Source: Promethearchaeota archaeon (GTDB taxonomy: Archaea > Asgardarchaeota > Lokiarchaeia > Sigyniarchaeales > Promethearchaeaceae). From it: a DNA stretch of 64,000 nt. Below are positions 1 to 9,568 of the stretch, one piece after another. The notes below the pieces were generated by a model. It searched no databases, was not told the DNA's origin, and saw nothing but the letters and a program-made list of their open reading frames with translations. The DNA lies in contig JAFGBS010000009.1 in the NCBI GenBank assembly GCA_016933055.1, positions 103,590-167,589 of the forward strand, given 5' to 3'. The translations under genes and the position numbers were made by a program. The stretch's first letter is position 1. Each line of letters begins with the position of its first letter.

Positions 1-2
1 GA

Positions 3-443
3 TATACCCGGAAACTGGAAGGGGTTAAAACCTTGGTACAGCTTAACCAAATGATATCCCAATACGGACAACATTCCTTAGTTGAAGGAGAATTTGAATC
101 TGGGGATGCAGTTGCTCTTGTCGATGATCTTGTAACGCAATTAAATTCAAAATTAATTGCCCGGCAACAAATGATTACCGAAGCACAACGTCGGAAAATT
201 GATATAACTTGTAACACAATTATAGTTCTGGTGGATCGAGAACAAGGAGCTCAACAGTCTGCTGAAGAATTTGGACTTTCGTTACACTCTCTAATACCCT
301 TCCAATCTCGAGCTATGGAATGGTTAAAATCGAAATTTACACCATTAGAATATGATGTAATTTCCCATTACTTCCGAGATCCCGAATACTTCCAAGATGA
401 AGGAATTCAGCAGGATCTGACCGTTCGAGCAATCTCTGGGTAA
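3..443 (+). CDS. Orotate phosphoribosyltransferase-like PRTase, 5'-truncated
   Basis: This is the C-terminal part of a type I phosphoribosyltransferase; the reading frame is open to the window edge, so the start lies outside. The PRPP-binding loop appears as VALVDDLVT, and it is followed by VLVDREQGA, which is typical of orotate phosphoribosyltransferases and UMP synthases. The preceding segment ending LVEGEFESGD corresponds to the family's G-x-IEG-x-x-x-x-GD stretch. The enzyme would join orotate to PRPP to give OMP in pyrimidine synthesis. The usual DDLVTTGGS is DDLVTQLNS here, so the flexible glycines are missing, and a divergent PRTase with another base as substrate remains possible. It ends 74 bases before the M20 peptidase gene. 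Confidence 0.7.
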   Translation, partial: YTRKLEGVKTLVQLNQMISQYGQHSLVEGEFESGDAVALVDDLVTQLNSKLIARQQMITEAQRRKIDITCNTIIVLVDREQGAQQSAEEFGLSLHSLIPFQSRAMEWLKSKFTPLEYDVISHYFRDPEYFQDEGIQQDLTVRAISG

Positions 444-517
444 AATTTCCAGAGGAGCTTCTGTAATCTTCAAGTATTCTCCCCTAATTTTTTTAATAGG
501 AAAACACAAATAGGTTT

Positions 518-1921
518 ATGGTTGAAAAAGAGCAAACCCCCCTACATCGATTGGATCTTTTCACAAAAAATGATTCAGTCATAAACGAGACAATCGAATT
601 ATTGCAATTGATGATACAAACCGATACGACCAATCCTCCTGGAAATGAGATCATACTTGCAAAAAAGCTCCAGGAGCTGATTCAAAAAGAAAAATGTGAT
701 TATATCAGCACAAAAATTATTGAGACCTATTCTTCACGGGGTAATCTTATACTCACTGTTCATGGCACTGCTCCTGAGAAACATCCGACATGGGGTTTCC
801 ATGGACATCTAGATGTAGTAAGGGCTGAAGGAGATTGGAAATACCCTCCTTTCTCTGGAGAACTTGTTCAACTTCAACATGATAAGTTTATTTGGGGAAG
901 GGGGGCAATTGATATGAAAAAGCAGTGTGCTGCTCATTTGATGGCGGTTATCCAGTTGGTTCGTCAAGGTTGGAGACCTAAAGGGGATGTTAAACTAATC
1001 TATACAGCGGATGAAGAAGCGGGAGGAAAACAAGGAGCGAAAATTCTGATCAGTGAATATTATGAAGAGGTGAAAGTCGATTGCATGATTGACGAAGCAG
1101 GTGGTGAAAATTTGCCTTTTGGGCGGGATTTTATCATTCAACGAGGAGAAAAAGGGAAATTACAAATGGATCTAACCTTTCATGGGAAAGCTGGCCATGG
1201 ATCGATGCCGATGCACCTGGAAACATATGCCATTTACAAATTAGTCAAGGTTTTAAACAAAATTCGCAGAAGAAAACAACCTCTATATATTAATACCTAT
1301 TACAGACAAACCATAGATGCTTTATCAATTCCTCAATTCGTTAAATTTCTACTAAAACGCAAGCTTATCCTACGACCGATAATTACCATTGCAGGAAAGA
1401 TCTATAAGATCGATATCGGAAAAATCTTATTCTCTCTGTTGACTGACACTATTGCCCCTACCATCATAAAAGCGGGAGAGAAAGTAAATGTGATCAGTCC
1501 AAGTGCAAACCTTTCCCTAGATATTCGGATCTTGCCTGGACATGATCAAGAGTTTGTCCTTCAAACTTTAAAAAAGAAATTAGGTTTGAAATTATTCGAA
1601 GAAATTGAATTTTATCCTATTGATGTCGTAGATGCAACCATATCTTCAATCGAAACCCCCTATTATGATAAGATTCAGTCTGTGTTTAAAGAAATGTATA
1701 CGGGGGCGAAACTAGTTCCCATGCTCGGAGTGGGGGGTACTGACAGTAAATATTGGAGAAAGAAGGGGATACCTTGTTATGGATTTTCTCCCTTATTACT
1801 TGATAAGGATCTCACATATAATGAACTCATGGGTCTTATGCATGCACCTAATGAACGTGTAAGTGTTACCAATCTTATGTTCGCAACCGAATTTGCTTAT
1901 CGTTTGATGAGAGAATTATAG
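518..1921 (+). CDS. M20 family metallopeptidase (ArgE/DapE/CPG2-like)
   Basis: This is a zinc amidohydrolase of the M20 family, which cleaves N-acyl amino acids or short peptides in the cytosol. All metal-site motifs are visible: GHLD near residue 95, GRGAIDMK near 130, the general-base pair in TADEEAGG near 165, an acidic ligand in MIDEAGGE near 191, and a late His in MHAPNERV near 445. The segment with GKAGHGSMP is the lid/dimerisation domain. At 467 residues the length is normal and there is no signal peptide. The ATG lies in an AT-rich leader without a clear Shine-Dalgarno. The exact substrate (acetylornithine, succinyl-DAP or dipeptide) cannot be read from sequence. The next gene begins 14 bases downstream, so they are probably co-transcribed. 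Confidence 0.88.
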   Translation: MVEKEQTPLHRLDLFTKNDSVINETIELLQLMIQTDTTNPPGNEIILAKKLQELIQKEKCDYISTKIIETYSSRGNLILTVHGTAPEKHPTWGFHGHLDVVRAEGDWKYPPFSGELVQLQHDKFIWGRGAIDMKKQCAAHLMAVIQLVRQGWRPKGDVKLIYTADEEAGGKQGAKILISEYYEEVKVDCMIDEAGGENLPFGRDFIIQRGEKGKLQMDLTFHGKAGHGSMPMHLETYAIYKLVKVLNKIRRRKQPLYINTYYRQTIDALSIPQFVKFLLKRKLILRPIITIAGKIYKIDIGKILFSLLTDTIAPTIIKAGEKVNVISPSANLSLDIRILPGHDQEFVLQTLKKKLGLKLFEEIEFYPIDVVDATISSIETPYYDKIQSVFKEMYTGAKLVPMLGVGGTDSKYWRKKGIPCYGFSPLLLDKDLTYNELMGLMHAPNERVSVTNLMFATEFAYRLMREL

Positions 1922-1935
1922 GAGAGTCTTAAATA

Positions 1936-2760
1936 ATGAAATTAGTTGAGGCAGGCACTTTTTCTGGCAAATATGCGTATATTCGGTTGAAATGCAACTC
2001 GAATTCTAAAAAAACGTTGGTTGTGTTTCCACCATCCCAAGAACTCATGTACCCTCTTAAATTGAACATGGAGATACAAATAAAACGCTATAAATCGCTT
2101 ATTCCCTCGGATATATTGGGAAATGTCTATATTATAGGATACGATCCCAACATTACAGTAGATACATATTTAGCTGAGATTGCTGAGGATTTTTCGAAAT
2201 TCATTCGAGAGAAGATCGGGCCTTGTGCGATTGCGGGAATTTCCTATGGAGGTGGCATTTCCATTCCTTTTGCAGCAAAATATCCTGAATTAACCGAACG
2301 GTTAATACTTGTGGTGAGTTCTTACGCACTTTCAGAAAATGGGGTAGATTTATGCAATACAATCATTCAGCATGCGAAGAATAATGATATGTTTCAAGTG
2401 CAGTTAATTTTGAATTCCTTATTCCATAATCCTTTGTTACGTGCATATTTTAAAATATCTACTCGATTAAAATGGTCTCGTATGCAATCTTTTCGAAATC
2501 CCCCATCAACTATCGTGAATGCTTATACCCATCTACTTAACCATAACTATGAATTAAAACAATATATCTCTCGAATCCAAGCTCCCACATTAATTATAGG
2601 AGGAACCAAAGATCAATTTTTATCAAAGGAATTGTATGAGGAGATTGATAATGCAATTTCAGATTCTTGTATGATGCTATTTAAGAATGCAACTCATACG
2701 GTACCGATAGAAAAATTATTCAAAGTAAGAAAATTGATACACGATTTTCTCAAAACGTGA
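1936..2760 (+). CDS. Alpha/beta hydrolase fold protein
   Basis: The protein has the alpha/beta-hydrolase layout. The nucleophile elbow GISYGG (Ser near residue 99) is followed by a helical cap, an acidic residue in GGTKDQF near 224, and the catalytic His in NATHTVP near 253. The fold covers esterases, lipases and C-C hydrolases, and nothing visible fixes the substrate. An AGGAGA sequence just before the start supports translation from this ATG. It follows the M20 peptidase by 14 bases, suggesting one transcript. Its last 11 bases overlap the 3' end of the convergent C45 hydrolase gene. There is no signal peptide, so it is cytosolic. Confidence 0.8.
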   Translation: MKLVEAGTFSGKYAYIRLKCNSNSKKTLVVFPPSQELMYPLKLNMEIQIKRYKSLIPSDILGNVYIIGYDPNITVDTYLAEIAEDFSKFIREKIGPCAIAGISYGGGISIPFAAKYPELTERLILVVSSYALSENGVDLCNTIIQHAKNNDMFQVQLILNSLFHNPLLRAYFKISTRLKWSRMQSFRNPPSTIVNAYTHLLNHNYELKQYISRIQAPTLIIGGTKDQFLSKELYEEIDNAISDSCMMLFKNATHTVPIEKLFKVRKLIHDFLKT

Positions 2761-3919
2761 TATTGTAATGAATGTATTCATGTCCACAAGGGCTCCCAAA
2801 GCAGATCCAGATTTCCATTGTTTCTAAATCGAAAATCAAACTTGCAGCTGTTGTCATAATAGGACCATGTCTGCATAAACAATTACGATCTGGAACATCC
2901 ATTGAAGTAACACTGTGATCTCGATGCAAGGTTTGCATTTGATCCACCGTCAATTTTTCCCATGATCCAAGTAGCAAATCTGCCATCTGATATCGCTTAT
3001 ATGTGCTTTCTTGGATGAACATCCCTGCGAGAGGTCCGGCATCTTGAGTATAGAGGGCATTTGCGGGCATATCTACTGGTTTAAGTTCTTCGAGGATAAA
3101 ATGATTTGTTGCATGGATAAAATTTCTTTCTGGTATTCGTTTTACAATGCGTTCCGAAGTATATTCTATCACAAACATATCTCCCGTAGGATCATTCACC
3201 ATCACCGAATTACTGGAACCACGAGGGAACTGTTGGAATATCTCGAATACTTCTTCAGATGAAGATGCATGTTCTAAAGCCTCTTGGATGAGGATAGATG
3301 CGGGTAATGCGTTATTAGGATCCACTTCCTTGATTGCACTTACTTCATCGGTTCCAATGCATACGCCATTTTCATTAATCCCGTTAAATGTTCCCGGTAA
3401 TGGGGATGCTGTGATATCGAAGCTTTTATATTCCTTTTGCGGATCATTCTGACGGATTCGAAGATGCGGAACTACCATATATCGATAGTCAAAATTACGA
3501 GATACCATGGGATGATCACGAGTAGTCTTTGTTTTGGCGTAACTTATACTCGTACATCCATCGATGATTGGGATATCATAGTTTTTTTTCGTGAGTAATA
3601 ATTCAGTGCTACACAATAAATAAATTAAGTTCTGAGATATTCCAGATCCATCAGAAATACCTCGAATTCGTTCTGCTTGGCGTGGTGCAAGTTTCTCTAA
3701 GGTCGGTTGGAACCATCTTCTCGATTTTCGCGCAGCTAGTTGGAAAAAAATTCCTTGGGGGATAAACTTGGGTCGCATTTTGCTGATATCGGGGTATTCC
3801 TTAAAATCATCAAACGCGGCATGTAAACTACTGGAGAATGTTTTTCCCTGCTGATAGCCCATTTCATAATGAGAACCCGAAAAATGATACACCTTGTGTT
3901 GATCCGACAAGTCAATCAC
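2750..3919 (-). CDS. C45-family Ntn-hydrolase (acyl-CoA:6-APA acyltransferase-like)
   Basis: This is an Ntn-hydrolase resembling isopenicillin-N acyltransferase and related amidases. These are made as precursors and cleave themselves before a Cys that becomes the N-terminal nucleophile. The cleavage site is visible as IIDGCTSISY, with Cys122 as nucleophile, followed by the conserved HPMVSRNFDYR stretch. The N-terminal SGSHYEMGYQQG matches the start of this family. The length of 389 residues is normal for the 40-kDa precursor. The substrate is unknown; archaeal members are probably amide or N-acyl hydrolases rather than antibiotic enzymes. It converges on the alpha/beta hydrolase and is divergent from the GPH transporter across a 142-base promoter region. 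Confidence 0.75.
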   Translation of the reverse strand: MIDLSDQHKVYHFSGSHYEMGYQQGKTFSSSLHAAFDDFKEYPDISKMRPKFIPQGIFFQLAARKSRRWFQPTLEKLAPRQAERIRGISDGSGISQNLIYLLCSTELLLTKKNYDIPIIDGCTSISYAKTKTTRDHPMVSRNFDYRYMVVPHLRIRQNDPQKEYKSFDITASPLPGTFNGINENGVCIGTDEVSAIKEVDPNNALPASILIQEALEHASSSEEVFEIFQQFPRGSSNSVMVNDPTGDMFVIEYTSERIVKRIPERNFIHATNHFILEELKPVDMPANALYTQDAGPLAGMFIQESTYKRYQMADLLLGSWEKLTVDQMQTLHRDHSVTSMDVPDRNCLCRHGPIMTTAASLIFDLETMEIWICFGSPCGHEYIHYNITF

Positions 3920-4061
3920 ATTTTTCTAGAGGTTCTGATTCTTAGTAAAACCTCTGTTAATGAAATTCGCGAATTGCGAAGGTTTTGCATTCCACGAGTC
4001 CTAAATTTTTATTAAGTTCGTGTGATGACCATTGTATATAAAATAAAAAAAGTGAGAAAAT

Positions 4062-5528
4062 ATGACTGAAATGGTTGATCGATCGGGTGATCTGCAATAT
4101 CGCCCCCATAAATGGTATACTATGACTTCCTATGGATTTGGGAAATTTGCCGCTGAATTCTTTACCATTGCTTTCACAACATATTGTTTTTTCTTTTACG
4201 AACGGGTAGTCGGGCTGAGTTCATGGTGGACTGCGTTTGGTTACATCATTTACGCAATTTGGAATGCTATAAATGATCCATTAATCGGCTATCTAACAAA
4301 TAAACCTCCAAAAGGAAAGTTGGGTAACAAATTAGGAAGAAGATTTCCTTATATACTAATGGGAGCGATTCCTTGGGTATTCATTTACTTGATTATTTTC
4401 ACTCCTCCAAATTTGGACCCAAACCAATATGGATGGGTACTTTTCCTATGGTTGACAATTTGGGCGTGTGTATTTGATACATTGTATAGTTTATGGGATG
4501 TCCAATACCAAGCAATATTCCCTGATAAATTTAGAGGAGAACAAGAAAGGAGGAAAGCGGCTGGTATAGCCACGGCAGTTGGAATAGTTGGAATTGCTTT
4601 AGGGGCATTAATTCCTCCTATGTTTCTCAAAGAAAATGTTCTGCGAGAGTATTTTAATCAAGGTGCTGCAGTAGCCGTAATTGGATTTATCGCAGTACTA
4701 TTCCTTTTACCGGGTGTTAAAGAAGATAGGTTCATGCGAGCAAAATATGAGCAGAGTATGAAATATGAACAAGAACAAGGAAGTACAAGCTTTTTTAAAG
4801 ATATGCTGTATGCTCTGAAAAATCGAAATTTAATGGCATTTTTACTGTTGTATTTTCTCTACCAAAGTTTAGCTCAAAGCATGACGGGTTCTATTCCCTA
4901 TTTTGTTGAGTATGTATTGGAGGAACCACAAACAAGTGTTACATTTGTCATGGCAGGATTTTTGGTCGGAGCTTTAGTAAGTATACCATTTTGGATAAGA
5001 TTAGCAAATAAATTGAGAAATAATCAGAAAATGATATTGATCGGGGGATTTCTTCTTGCACTAGTCACCGTACCGTTCATATTCGTCAATCAATGGCGCA
5101 CAATCACGATTTTCGGTTTTTCCATTTCGGGATATAACATATTTTTATGGATGGTACTTTGGGGCTCTTGTTTGGGACTTTTTTGGAGTCTAACAGGTCC
5201 AGTTATGGCGGATGTTATTGATGAGATCGTAGTTCAGACTCGTGTGCGTAAAGAAGGAACCTATATGGGTTTACGGGCATTCTTCGGCCGTTTAGCATTT
5301 GCCGTCCAAGCCCTAAGTTTCGCAATAGTTCATCAAGTAACTGGATTCATTGAAGGGCAACCACTGATAGCTCAACCAGATTCTGCCATAATTGGAATTC
5401 ACGTTCATATTGCCATAATTCCCATCATCTTAATGCTTTTGGGAACCATTATTTTCTGGATATTGAACGATCTGAATCCAGAGAAAAATACCGAGATTAA
5501 ATTACGACTTGTCGAATTGGGATTGTGA
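4062..5528 (+). CDS. GPH-type (MelB-like) cation/sugar symporter, MFS_2
   Basis: This is a membrane transporter of about 12 helices in the glycoside-pentoside-hexuronide:cation symporter family. The N-terminal half carries the family's AIWNAINDPLIGYL segment, where the Asp matches the MelB cation-site region, followed by the cytosolic loop GNKLGRRFPYILMG. The 488-residue length fits the family. It would import a sugar or glycoside with Na+ or H+. A GH26 glycosidase lies 16 kb away, but nothing links the two directly. It is divergent from the C45 hydrolase and convergent with the HDAC-like gene, 24 bases from its stop. Substrate is not predictable from sequence. Confidence 0.82.
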   Translation: MTEMVDRSGDLQYRPHKWYTMTSYGFGKFAAEFFTIAFTTYCFFFYERVVGLSSWWTAFGYIIYAIWNAINDPLIGYLTNKPPKGKLGNKLGRRFPYILMGAIPWVFIYLIIFTPPNLDPNQYGWVLFLWLTIWACVFDTLYSLWDVQYQAIFPDKFRGEQERRKAAGIATAVGIVGIALGALIPPMFLKENVLREYFNQGAAVAVIGFIAVLFLLPGVKEDRFMRAKYEQSMKYEQEQGSTSFFKDMLYALKNRNLMAFLLLYFLYQSLAQSMTGSIPYFVEYVLEEPQTSVTFVMAGFLVGALVSIPFWIRLANKLRNNQKMILIGGFLLALVTVPFIFVNQWRTITIFGFSISGYNIFLWMVLWGSCLGLFWSLTGPVMADVIDEIVVQTRVRKEGTYMGLRAFFGRLAFAVQALSFAIVHQVTGFIEGQPLIAQPDSAIIGIHVHIAIIPIILMLLGTIIFWILNDLNPEKNTEIKLRLVELGL

Positions 5529-5552
5529 TACTACCCAATTTTTATTTTTCTA

Positions 5553-6668
5553 TTATATATTTTTCCAATAGGGCCCTAACAACTTTTTTAGATAGGGTAT
5601 TAGCTTATTTTCGGTATATTCTAAACATTGGTCGTTTGTTTTTTGGTCTTCCTCAATAATCAATCCAGCTCCTGATAGCTTACTAACAACGTTTACGATA
5701 GAGTTAGATTGTGCTTCCAGATTATATCCTCCTTCCAGTGTAAGAGACATTCGCCCTTGTGCAAACTCTTCTGCGACCGGCATTACTTTATCGATAATTT
5801 TTCCATATCCTTGACTTGTGTATCCCAGATTTGTTAAGTGATCTCGGTGATGACCATCGAATCCCGCGGAGAATAAAATGTATTCTGGTTTGAATTCCCG
5901 TAACATGGGGAGTATCAAGTGATCCAAGGCTAATTGCACGCAATCGTCCCCTGATCGAGGAGGTAGAGTAATATTCACAATTTTACCTTTTTGTTTACCT
6001 TGCCCTATGTCTTCTGGGAAACAAGTGCCTGGATACAACGTCCGTGGGTCTTGGTGGATGGAAAAAAACAATAATTCCGCTTCCTCTGGTACATTAGGGA
6101 CTCCGGAGTAGACAATGTCTTCGCTTCCATTCCCCGCATGTGCATCCCAGTCGATAATAGCCACCTTTTTAATCCTTTTTTCCCGCATGAGGTACTGGGT
6201 TGCTAAAATGATGTTGTTAAATACACAGAATCCTCGACTTGCAGATACATTTGCATGGTGACCCGGCGGTCGACATAATATAAATGCACTGTTGATAATT
6301 CCATCAAAAATTGCATCAATTGCAGAAAAATTTCCTCCCGCAGCATATAACGCAGCAGTATAACTTTCCCCAGAGAGAACAGTATCAGGATCCGTTGTTA
6401 GATTTTGGTGGAATTTTGCAGCTCGAACGGTTTTCTCTTGTATTTCAGTGATAAGAGATTCACTATGGGCAAGATGAATTTCCTCTAGTGCAGCTAAACG
6501 AGGTTGAATCTCGAAAAAATTGCTTCTTCGATTCTCTCCGTACATTCCTTCTTCTCTTAGACGAGATATAGCATGGATCACTCGATCGGCACGTTCGGGG
6601 TGAGAATACATTAAATTAGTTTTGTGTTCAGCATAAATATGATCATAAACAATTCCTACATTCTTCAT
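5553..6668 (-). CDS. Histone deacetylase family protein (class II HDAC/AcuC-like)
   Basis: This is a zinc-dependent deacetylase of the arginase/HDAC fold that removes acetyl groups from lysines or small amines. The active site is complete: the His pair in PPGHHAN (His137/138), zinc ligands Asp175 and His177 in IDWDAHAGNG, Asp272 in FSAGFDGHH, and the oxyanion Tyr316 in LEGGYN. The usual HH after the aspartates is HA here, which leaves the ligand intact. At 371 residues it resembles bacterial and archaeal acetoin-utilisation or acetylpolyamine hydrolases and class II HDACs. It stands as a single gene on this strand. Targets are unknown; no histone gene is in the window. Confidence 0.9.
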   Translation of the reverse strand: MKNVGIVYDHIYAEHKTNLMYSHPERADRVIHAISRLREEGMYGENRRSNFFEIQPRLAALEEIHLAHSESLITEIQEKTVRAAKFHQNLTTDPDTVLSGESYTAALYAAGGNFSAIDAIFDGIINSAFILCRPPGHHANVSASRGFCVFNNIILATQYLMREKRIKKVAIIDWDAHAGNGSEDIVYSGVPNVPEEAELLFFSIHQDPRTLYPGTCFPEDIGQGKQKGKIVNITLPPRSGDDCVQLALDHLILPMLREFKPEYILFSAGFDGHHRDHLTNLGYTSQGYGKIIDKVMPVAEEFAQGRMSLTLEGGYNLEAQSNSIVNVVSKLSGAGLIIEEDQKTNDQCLEYTENKLIPYLKKLLGPYWKNI

Positions 6669-6818
6669 AGGTAATCAATTGATTTTCCTTTACTAATTAT
6701 TGTCCAAATGGATTAAAATGAGTTGTGATTTTTCTGAAAAAGTTTCGAAGACTTCAAACTCAAGTAAAGTATTATCTTTAGTTTTGTTATACCTCAAAAT
6801 ATGACAAGGAGCATCGAA

Positions 6819-7145
6819 ATGTCTGATCAAACTCGTTGCTTTATGGTAGAAATTACTGATGATGAGCAACTTAAAGGTAAATGGGATATCGTTCTTAATA
6901 CGGGTGGGTATGTGTCGATTTCAAGTATTGGAAACCAAGATGACATTGAATACAGCGGTATGGTTCATTTGGGAGGATCAGATTTCCAAAGATTATGGGA
7001 AATCGTGGAAAAAATTACTCCTGAGATGTTTTATGATGAAGTTCATCAATTACTAATCAATTCAGACTTAGACGGAATCCTTGAACCACTAATCTTGTAT
7101 ATTAAAGACTTACTGGATGATAAAATGGATTTTGAGGAGACTTAA
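6819..7145 (+). CDS. Small acidic protein of unknown function
   Basis: I do not recognise this 108-residue protein. It is acidic and appears to be an alpha/beta domain: strands around MVEITDD, WDIVLNTGGYVSISSIG and IEYSGMVHLGG, followed by helices from FQRLWEIVEKI to the C-terminus. The start at 6819 is preferred over an in-frame ATG at 6801 because AAGGAG sits 7 bases before it. Its TAA stop shares the palindrome TTAA with the stop of the convergent permease gene. No membrane segment, metal motif or signal peptide is visible. Confidence 0.6.
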   Translation: MSDQTRCFMVEITDDEQLKGKWDIVLNTGGYVSISSIGNQDDIEYSGMVHLGGSDFQRLWEIVEKITPEMFYDEVHQLLINSDLDGILEPLILYIKDLLDDKMDFEET

Positions 7146-8467
7146 AACAAAAGAAAAATGAGAGATAAGTAGCCTAAACCTAATATCATAGATGCCCCAG
7201 AAAATATTGAGGTAAATTTGGAAAAGTACCTAAAAGTAAATCCTTTTACATAATTTTGCTCTGCAATTTCCAGAGTTTTTAAAAATTGAGTTGCAGCGGG
7301 TGGAATAAAATTACCACCGAGAGCTACACCAATAATTAAAGCCATGATCTGAAGGTTCTGTTCTAAACCCATGGGATTGTCCCCAAAAATTAGCAATAAG
7401 ACTGAGGAAAAAGTAATTGCCATAAGAGATTTCGAGATAAACGATGAAATGATACTAGATACTCCAAGTATTATAAGGATAGAAAGATAGACATTATTGC
7501 TTGTGACATGTTGGATGAAATTACTAATCATAGAAATGGTTCCGTTGAGTTCCATACATCCAATCATTAAATAGATGGACAATAAAAAAAGCATCAATTT
7601 CCAATCCACATCATCAAAGTAATCAGATAAGGAATGTCTAGTGCGCTCTACTAAGCATAAAAATACACTGAGGATTAGCACGACAAAATATGCAGCCGGA
7701 GAGAATATTAATCCTAAAATCATTATCACAAAATAGATAAGATATCGGATGAACTTGGGTTTCTCAGAAATGAGAAGATCTGGATTCATGATTTCTAACA
7801 AAATAATCCTTTGACGCTCTGTTGGAGGGCTCTGTTTTTTCACCATTAAAAGATCAATAAGAACGAGAACGCCTATTTCCATAATGACAAATATTGTTAT
7901 AAAATACGTCAAAAACCATGCAATATTTAAATTAAATGCAGAAGCGATAATTATATTTGTACCCGTTGCGAAGGGACTTAATAAATTCCCCAAAATAATA
8001 GAAAACGAAATTCCAATAATAAAAGGTTTCGCTTCTATTTCTAACACACGGCATGTTCGAATTACCAAAGGCATAATAATTATGGCCAAACTGACATCAT
8101 CCATAAAACCCGATAAGATGGTACTGACAATACTCATGAAATAGAAAAATAAGCGGGGATTTCCTTTGGTCAATCGTATTACTTGTAAAGAAGACCATTG
8201 AAAGATTCTCTGTTCTCGTAAAGCGAAAATTACTATCTCCACAAAAATAAGATAAAGAATAACCCGATAATTAATCAATCCGAAAAATTCAATTTCTTCT
8301 AGTGGATTATTATTGACCTTGGATTCCCAAAACCATGTAAAAATACACGCAATAAATGCTATTAACAAGGAATAGGCTCCAATATCCATTTTTTTAATGG
8401 AAAATATGATTGTGATAAAGATAAACAATACCACAATCACTAACTGAGCAATTAATTGGGAAGCCAT
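7142..8467 (-). CDS. ArsB/NhaD-like (SLC13-related) membrane permease
   Basis: This is a polytopic membrane protein of 441 residues, about 11-12 helices, in the ion-transporter superfamily that includes ArsB, NhaD and the P protein. The first re-entrant motif region reads SGFMDDVSLAIIIMPL, where relatives have S-A-F-L-D-N-V-T-T. A second, degenerate repeat reads SSFISKSLMAITFSS, and LGGNFIPPAATQF comes near the end. Charge changes in both motifs suggest a substrate other than arsenite. It is one of three relatives in this window (also at 9563 and 34850). It converges on the small acidic gene with a 4-base overlap. The transported ion or organic acid is unknown. Confidence 0.75.
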   Translation of the reverse strand: MASQLIAQLVIVVLFIFITIIFSIKKMDIGAYSLLIAFIACIFTWFWESKVNNNPLEEIEFFGLINYRVILYLIFVEIVIFALREQRIFQWSSLQVIRLTKGNPRLFFYFMSIVSTILSGFMDDVSLAIIIMPLVIRTCRVLEIEAKPFIIGISFSIILGNLLSPFATGTNIIIASAFNLNIAWFLTYFITIFVIMEIGVLVLIDLLMVKKQSPPTERQRIILLEIMNPDLLISEKPKFIRYLIYFVIMILGLIFSPAAYFVVLILSVFLCLVERTRHSLSDYFDDVDWKLMLFLLSIYLMIGCMELNGTISMISNFIQHVTSNNVYLSILIILGVSSIISSFISKSLMAITFSSVLLLIFGDNPMGLEQNLQIMALIIGVALGGNFIPPAATQFLKTLEIAEQNYVKGFTFRYFSKFTSIFSGASMILGLGYLSLIFLLF

Positions 8468-8566
8468 TGGAGTAGATTTTTTTTCAACGTATTTTAATTT
8501 TGTTCCCTTTGGGTTCGCACTCTATTCTGAAACTGCATTCCTTAAAGTTTATGTAGATTTGTTTCT

Positions 8567-9568
8567 ATGTCATACTTAACCATGGGCGATACTGAAACCG
8601 ACCGAAAATTCCAACCAATACATAAAAAACGCCCTTTAAAGCTTCAAAATAAATGGAGTACACCAACGGGATTATTTTTTCAAAAAGGTATGGTCAATTC
8701 TCATATTGCAATTCAGTTTTTCAAGAATAATAAAATTCTAAAAACTCTTGTCTCTGAAAATGAAGAAAGTTGGGTTGGGAAGGATGACAATATCTGGGAT
8801 TTAATTATCCAATTTGGGGGTCAATCTCCCGATCACGCTCGGTGTCAACGGGAAATAGCATTAACCGCAATCGTGAACACTTACTTAAAATCGATCGGAT
8901 ATGCATCTCTTGAACAACCTCAATTAAATGGCACAACTCCTGATATATTAGCAATTAAAAATGAATTCTCTTGTTTTATTGAAATTAAAGCATATTTTGG
9001 TAGAACGATTGTAGGCGAAGCAGAAGTAGCCCAACTGGTTAAATATTATAATATTCTCCAAAACAAACCCGAAATCATGAAGCATTTCGGAGTTAAGGAT
9101 TCTATCCCACCGAAATTTATGTTGATTACCACCGGACAATTACCTCCTTATAATAAAAATTCAGTATTCAACGGGGAACTATTTAATCTTCCCGAAGAGA
9201 AACAGTTAGAATTCATAAAAAAGAAATACAAGGATATTATTAAAAAAATGGGTTATTCGAAGTATTTAGAGGGCCGAGATACTCGGAATATCTACAAATA
9301 TAGTTGGGAAAAATACAAAAAACAGATTAAATATAAATTTGCAACTCCTCCGCGAGCGCAACAACTCACACGCCCCCGTAAATTAGATTATATGATTGAA
9401 AATCGGCATGACATCGATATGATTTTAATTCCCGCGCGTATCTTTTCTCAAATTTTGGATCTTTCCGGCCTGACCAAAGAACGAGAATATTTTGAACGGA
9501 TTCGCTCATCTTGGTTATCACAACTTATTCTGGATAAAGAATTGATTAATTACACCAATTCGTCATAA
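8567..9568 (+). CDS. Putative PD-(D/E)XK nuclease-superfamily protein
   Basis: This is a 333-residue cytosolic protein with a recognisable PD-(D/E)XK core. Asp126 sits in TTPDILAI, and Glu139-x-Lys141 sits in CFIEIKAYFG on the next strand, at the standard spacing. An upstream helix with RCQREIALTAIV supplies the Glu commonly found before the core. The C-terminal half is rich in Lys and Arg, consistent with nucleic-acid binding. No helicase, methylase or toxin partner lies next to it, so a restriction role is not supported; a repair or structural nuclease is as likely. An in-frame ATG at 8582 is an alternative start. Its end overlaps the next convergent gene by 6 bases. Confidence 0.6.
   Translation: MSYLTMGDTETDRKFQPIHKKRPLKLQNKWSTPTGLFFQKGMVNSHIAIQFFKNNKILKTLVSENEESWVGKDDNIWDLIIQFGGQSPDHARCQREIALTAIVNTYLKSIGYASLEQPQLNGTTPDILAIKNEFSCFIEIKAYFGRTIVGEAEVAQLVKYYNILQNKPEIMKHFGVKDSIPPKFMLITTGQLPPYNKNSVFNGELFNLPEEKQLEFIKKKYKDIIKKMGYSKYLEGRDTRNIYKYSWEKYKKQIKYKFATPPRAQQLTRPRKLDYMIENRHDIDMILIPARIFSQILDLSGLTKEREYFERIRSSWLSQLILDKELINYTNSS

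Noticed and set aside
8567..9568. PD-(D/E)XK gene as part of a restriction-modification or defence system
   Set aside because: No methyltransferase, helicase or other defence gene adjoins it; both neighbours are ion permeases.
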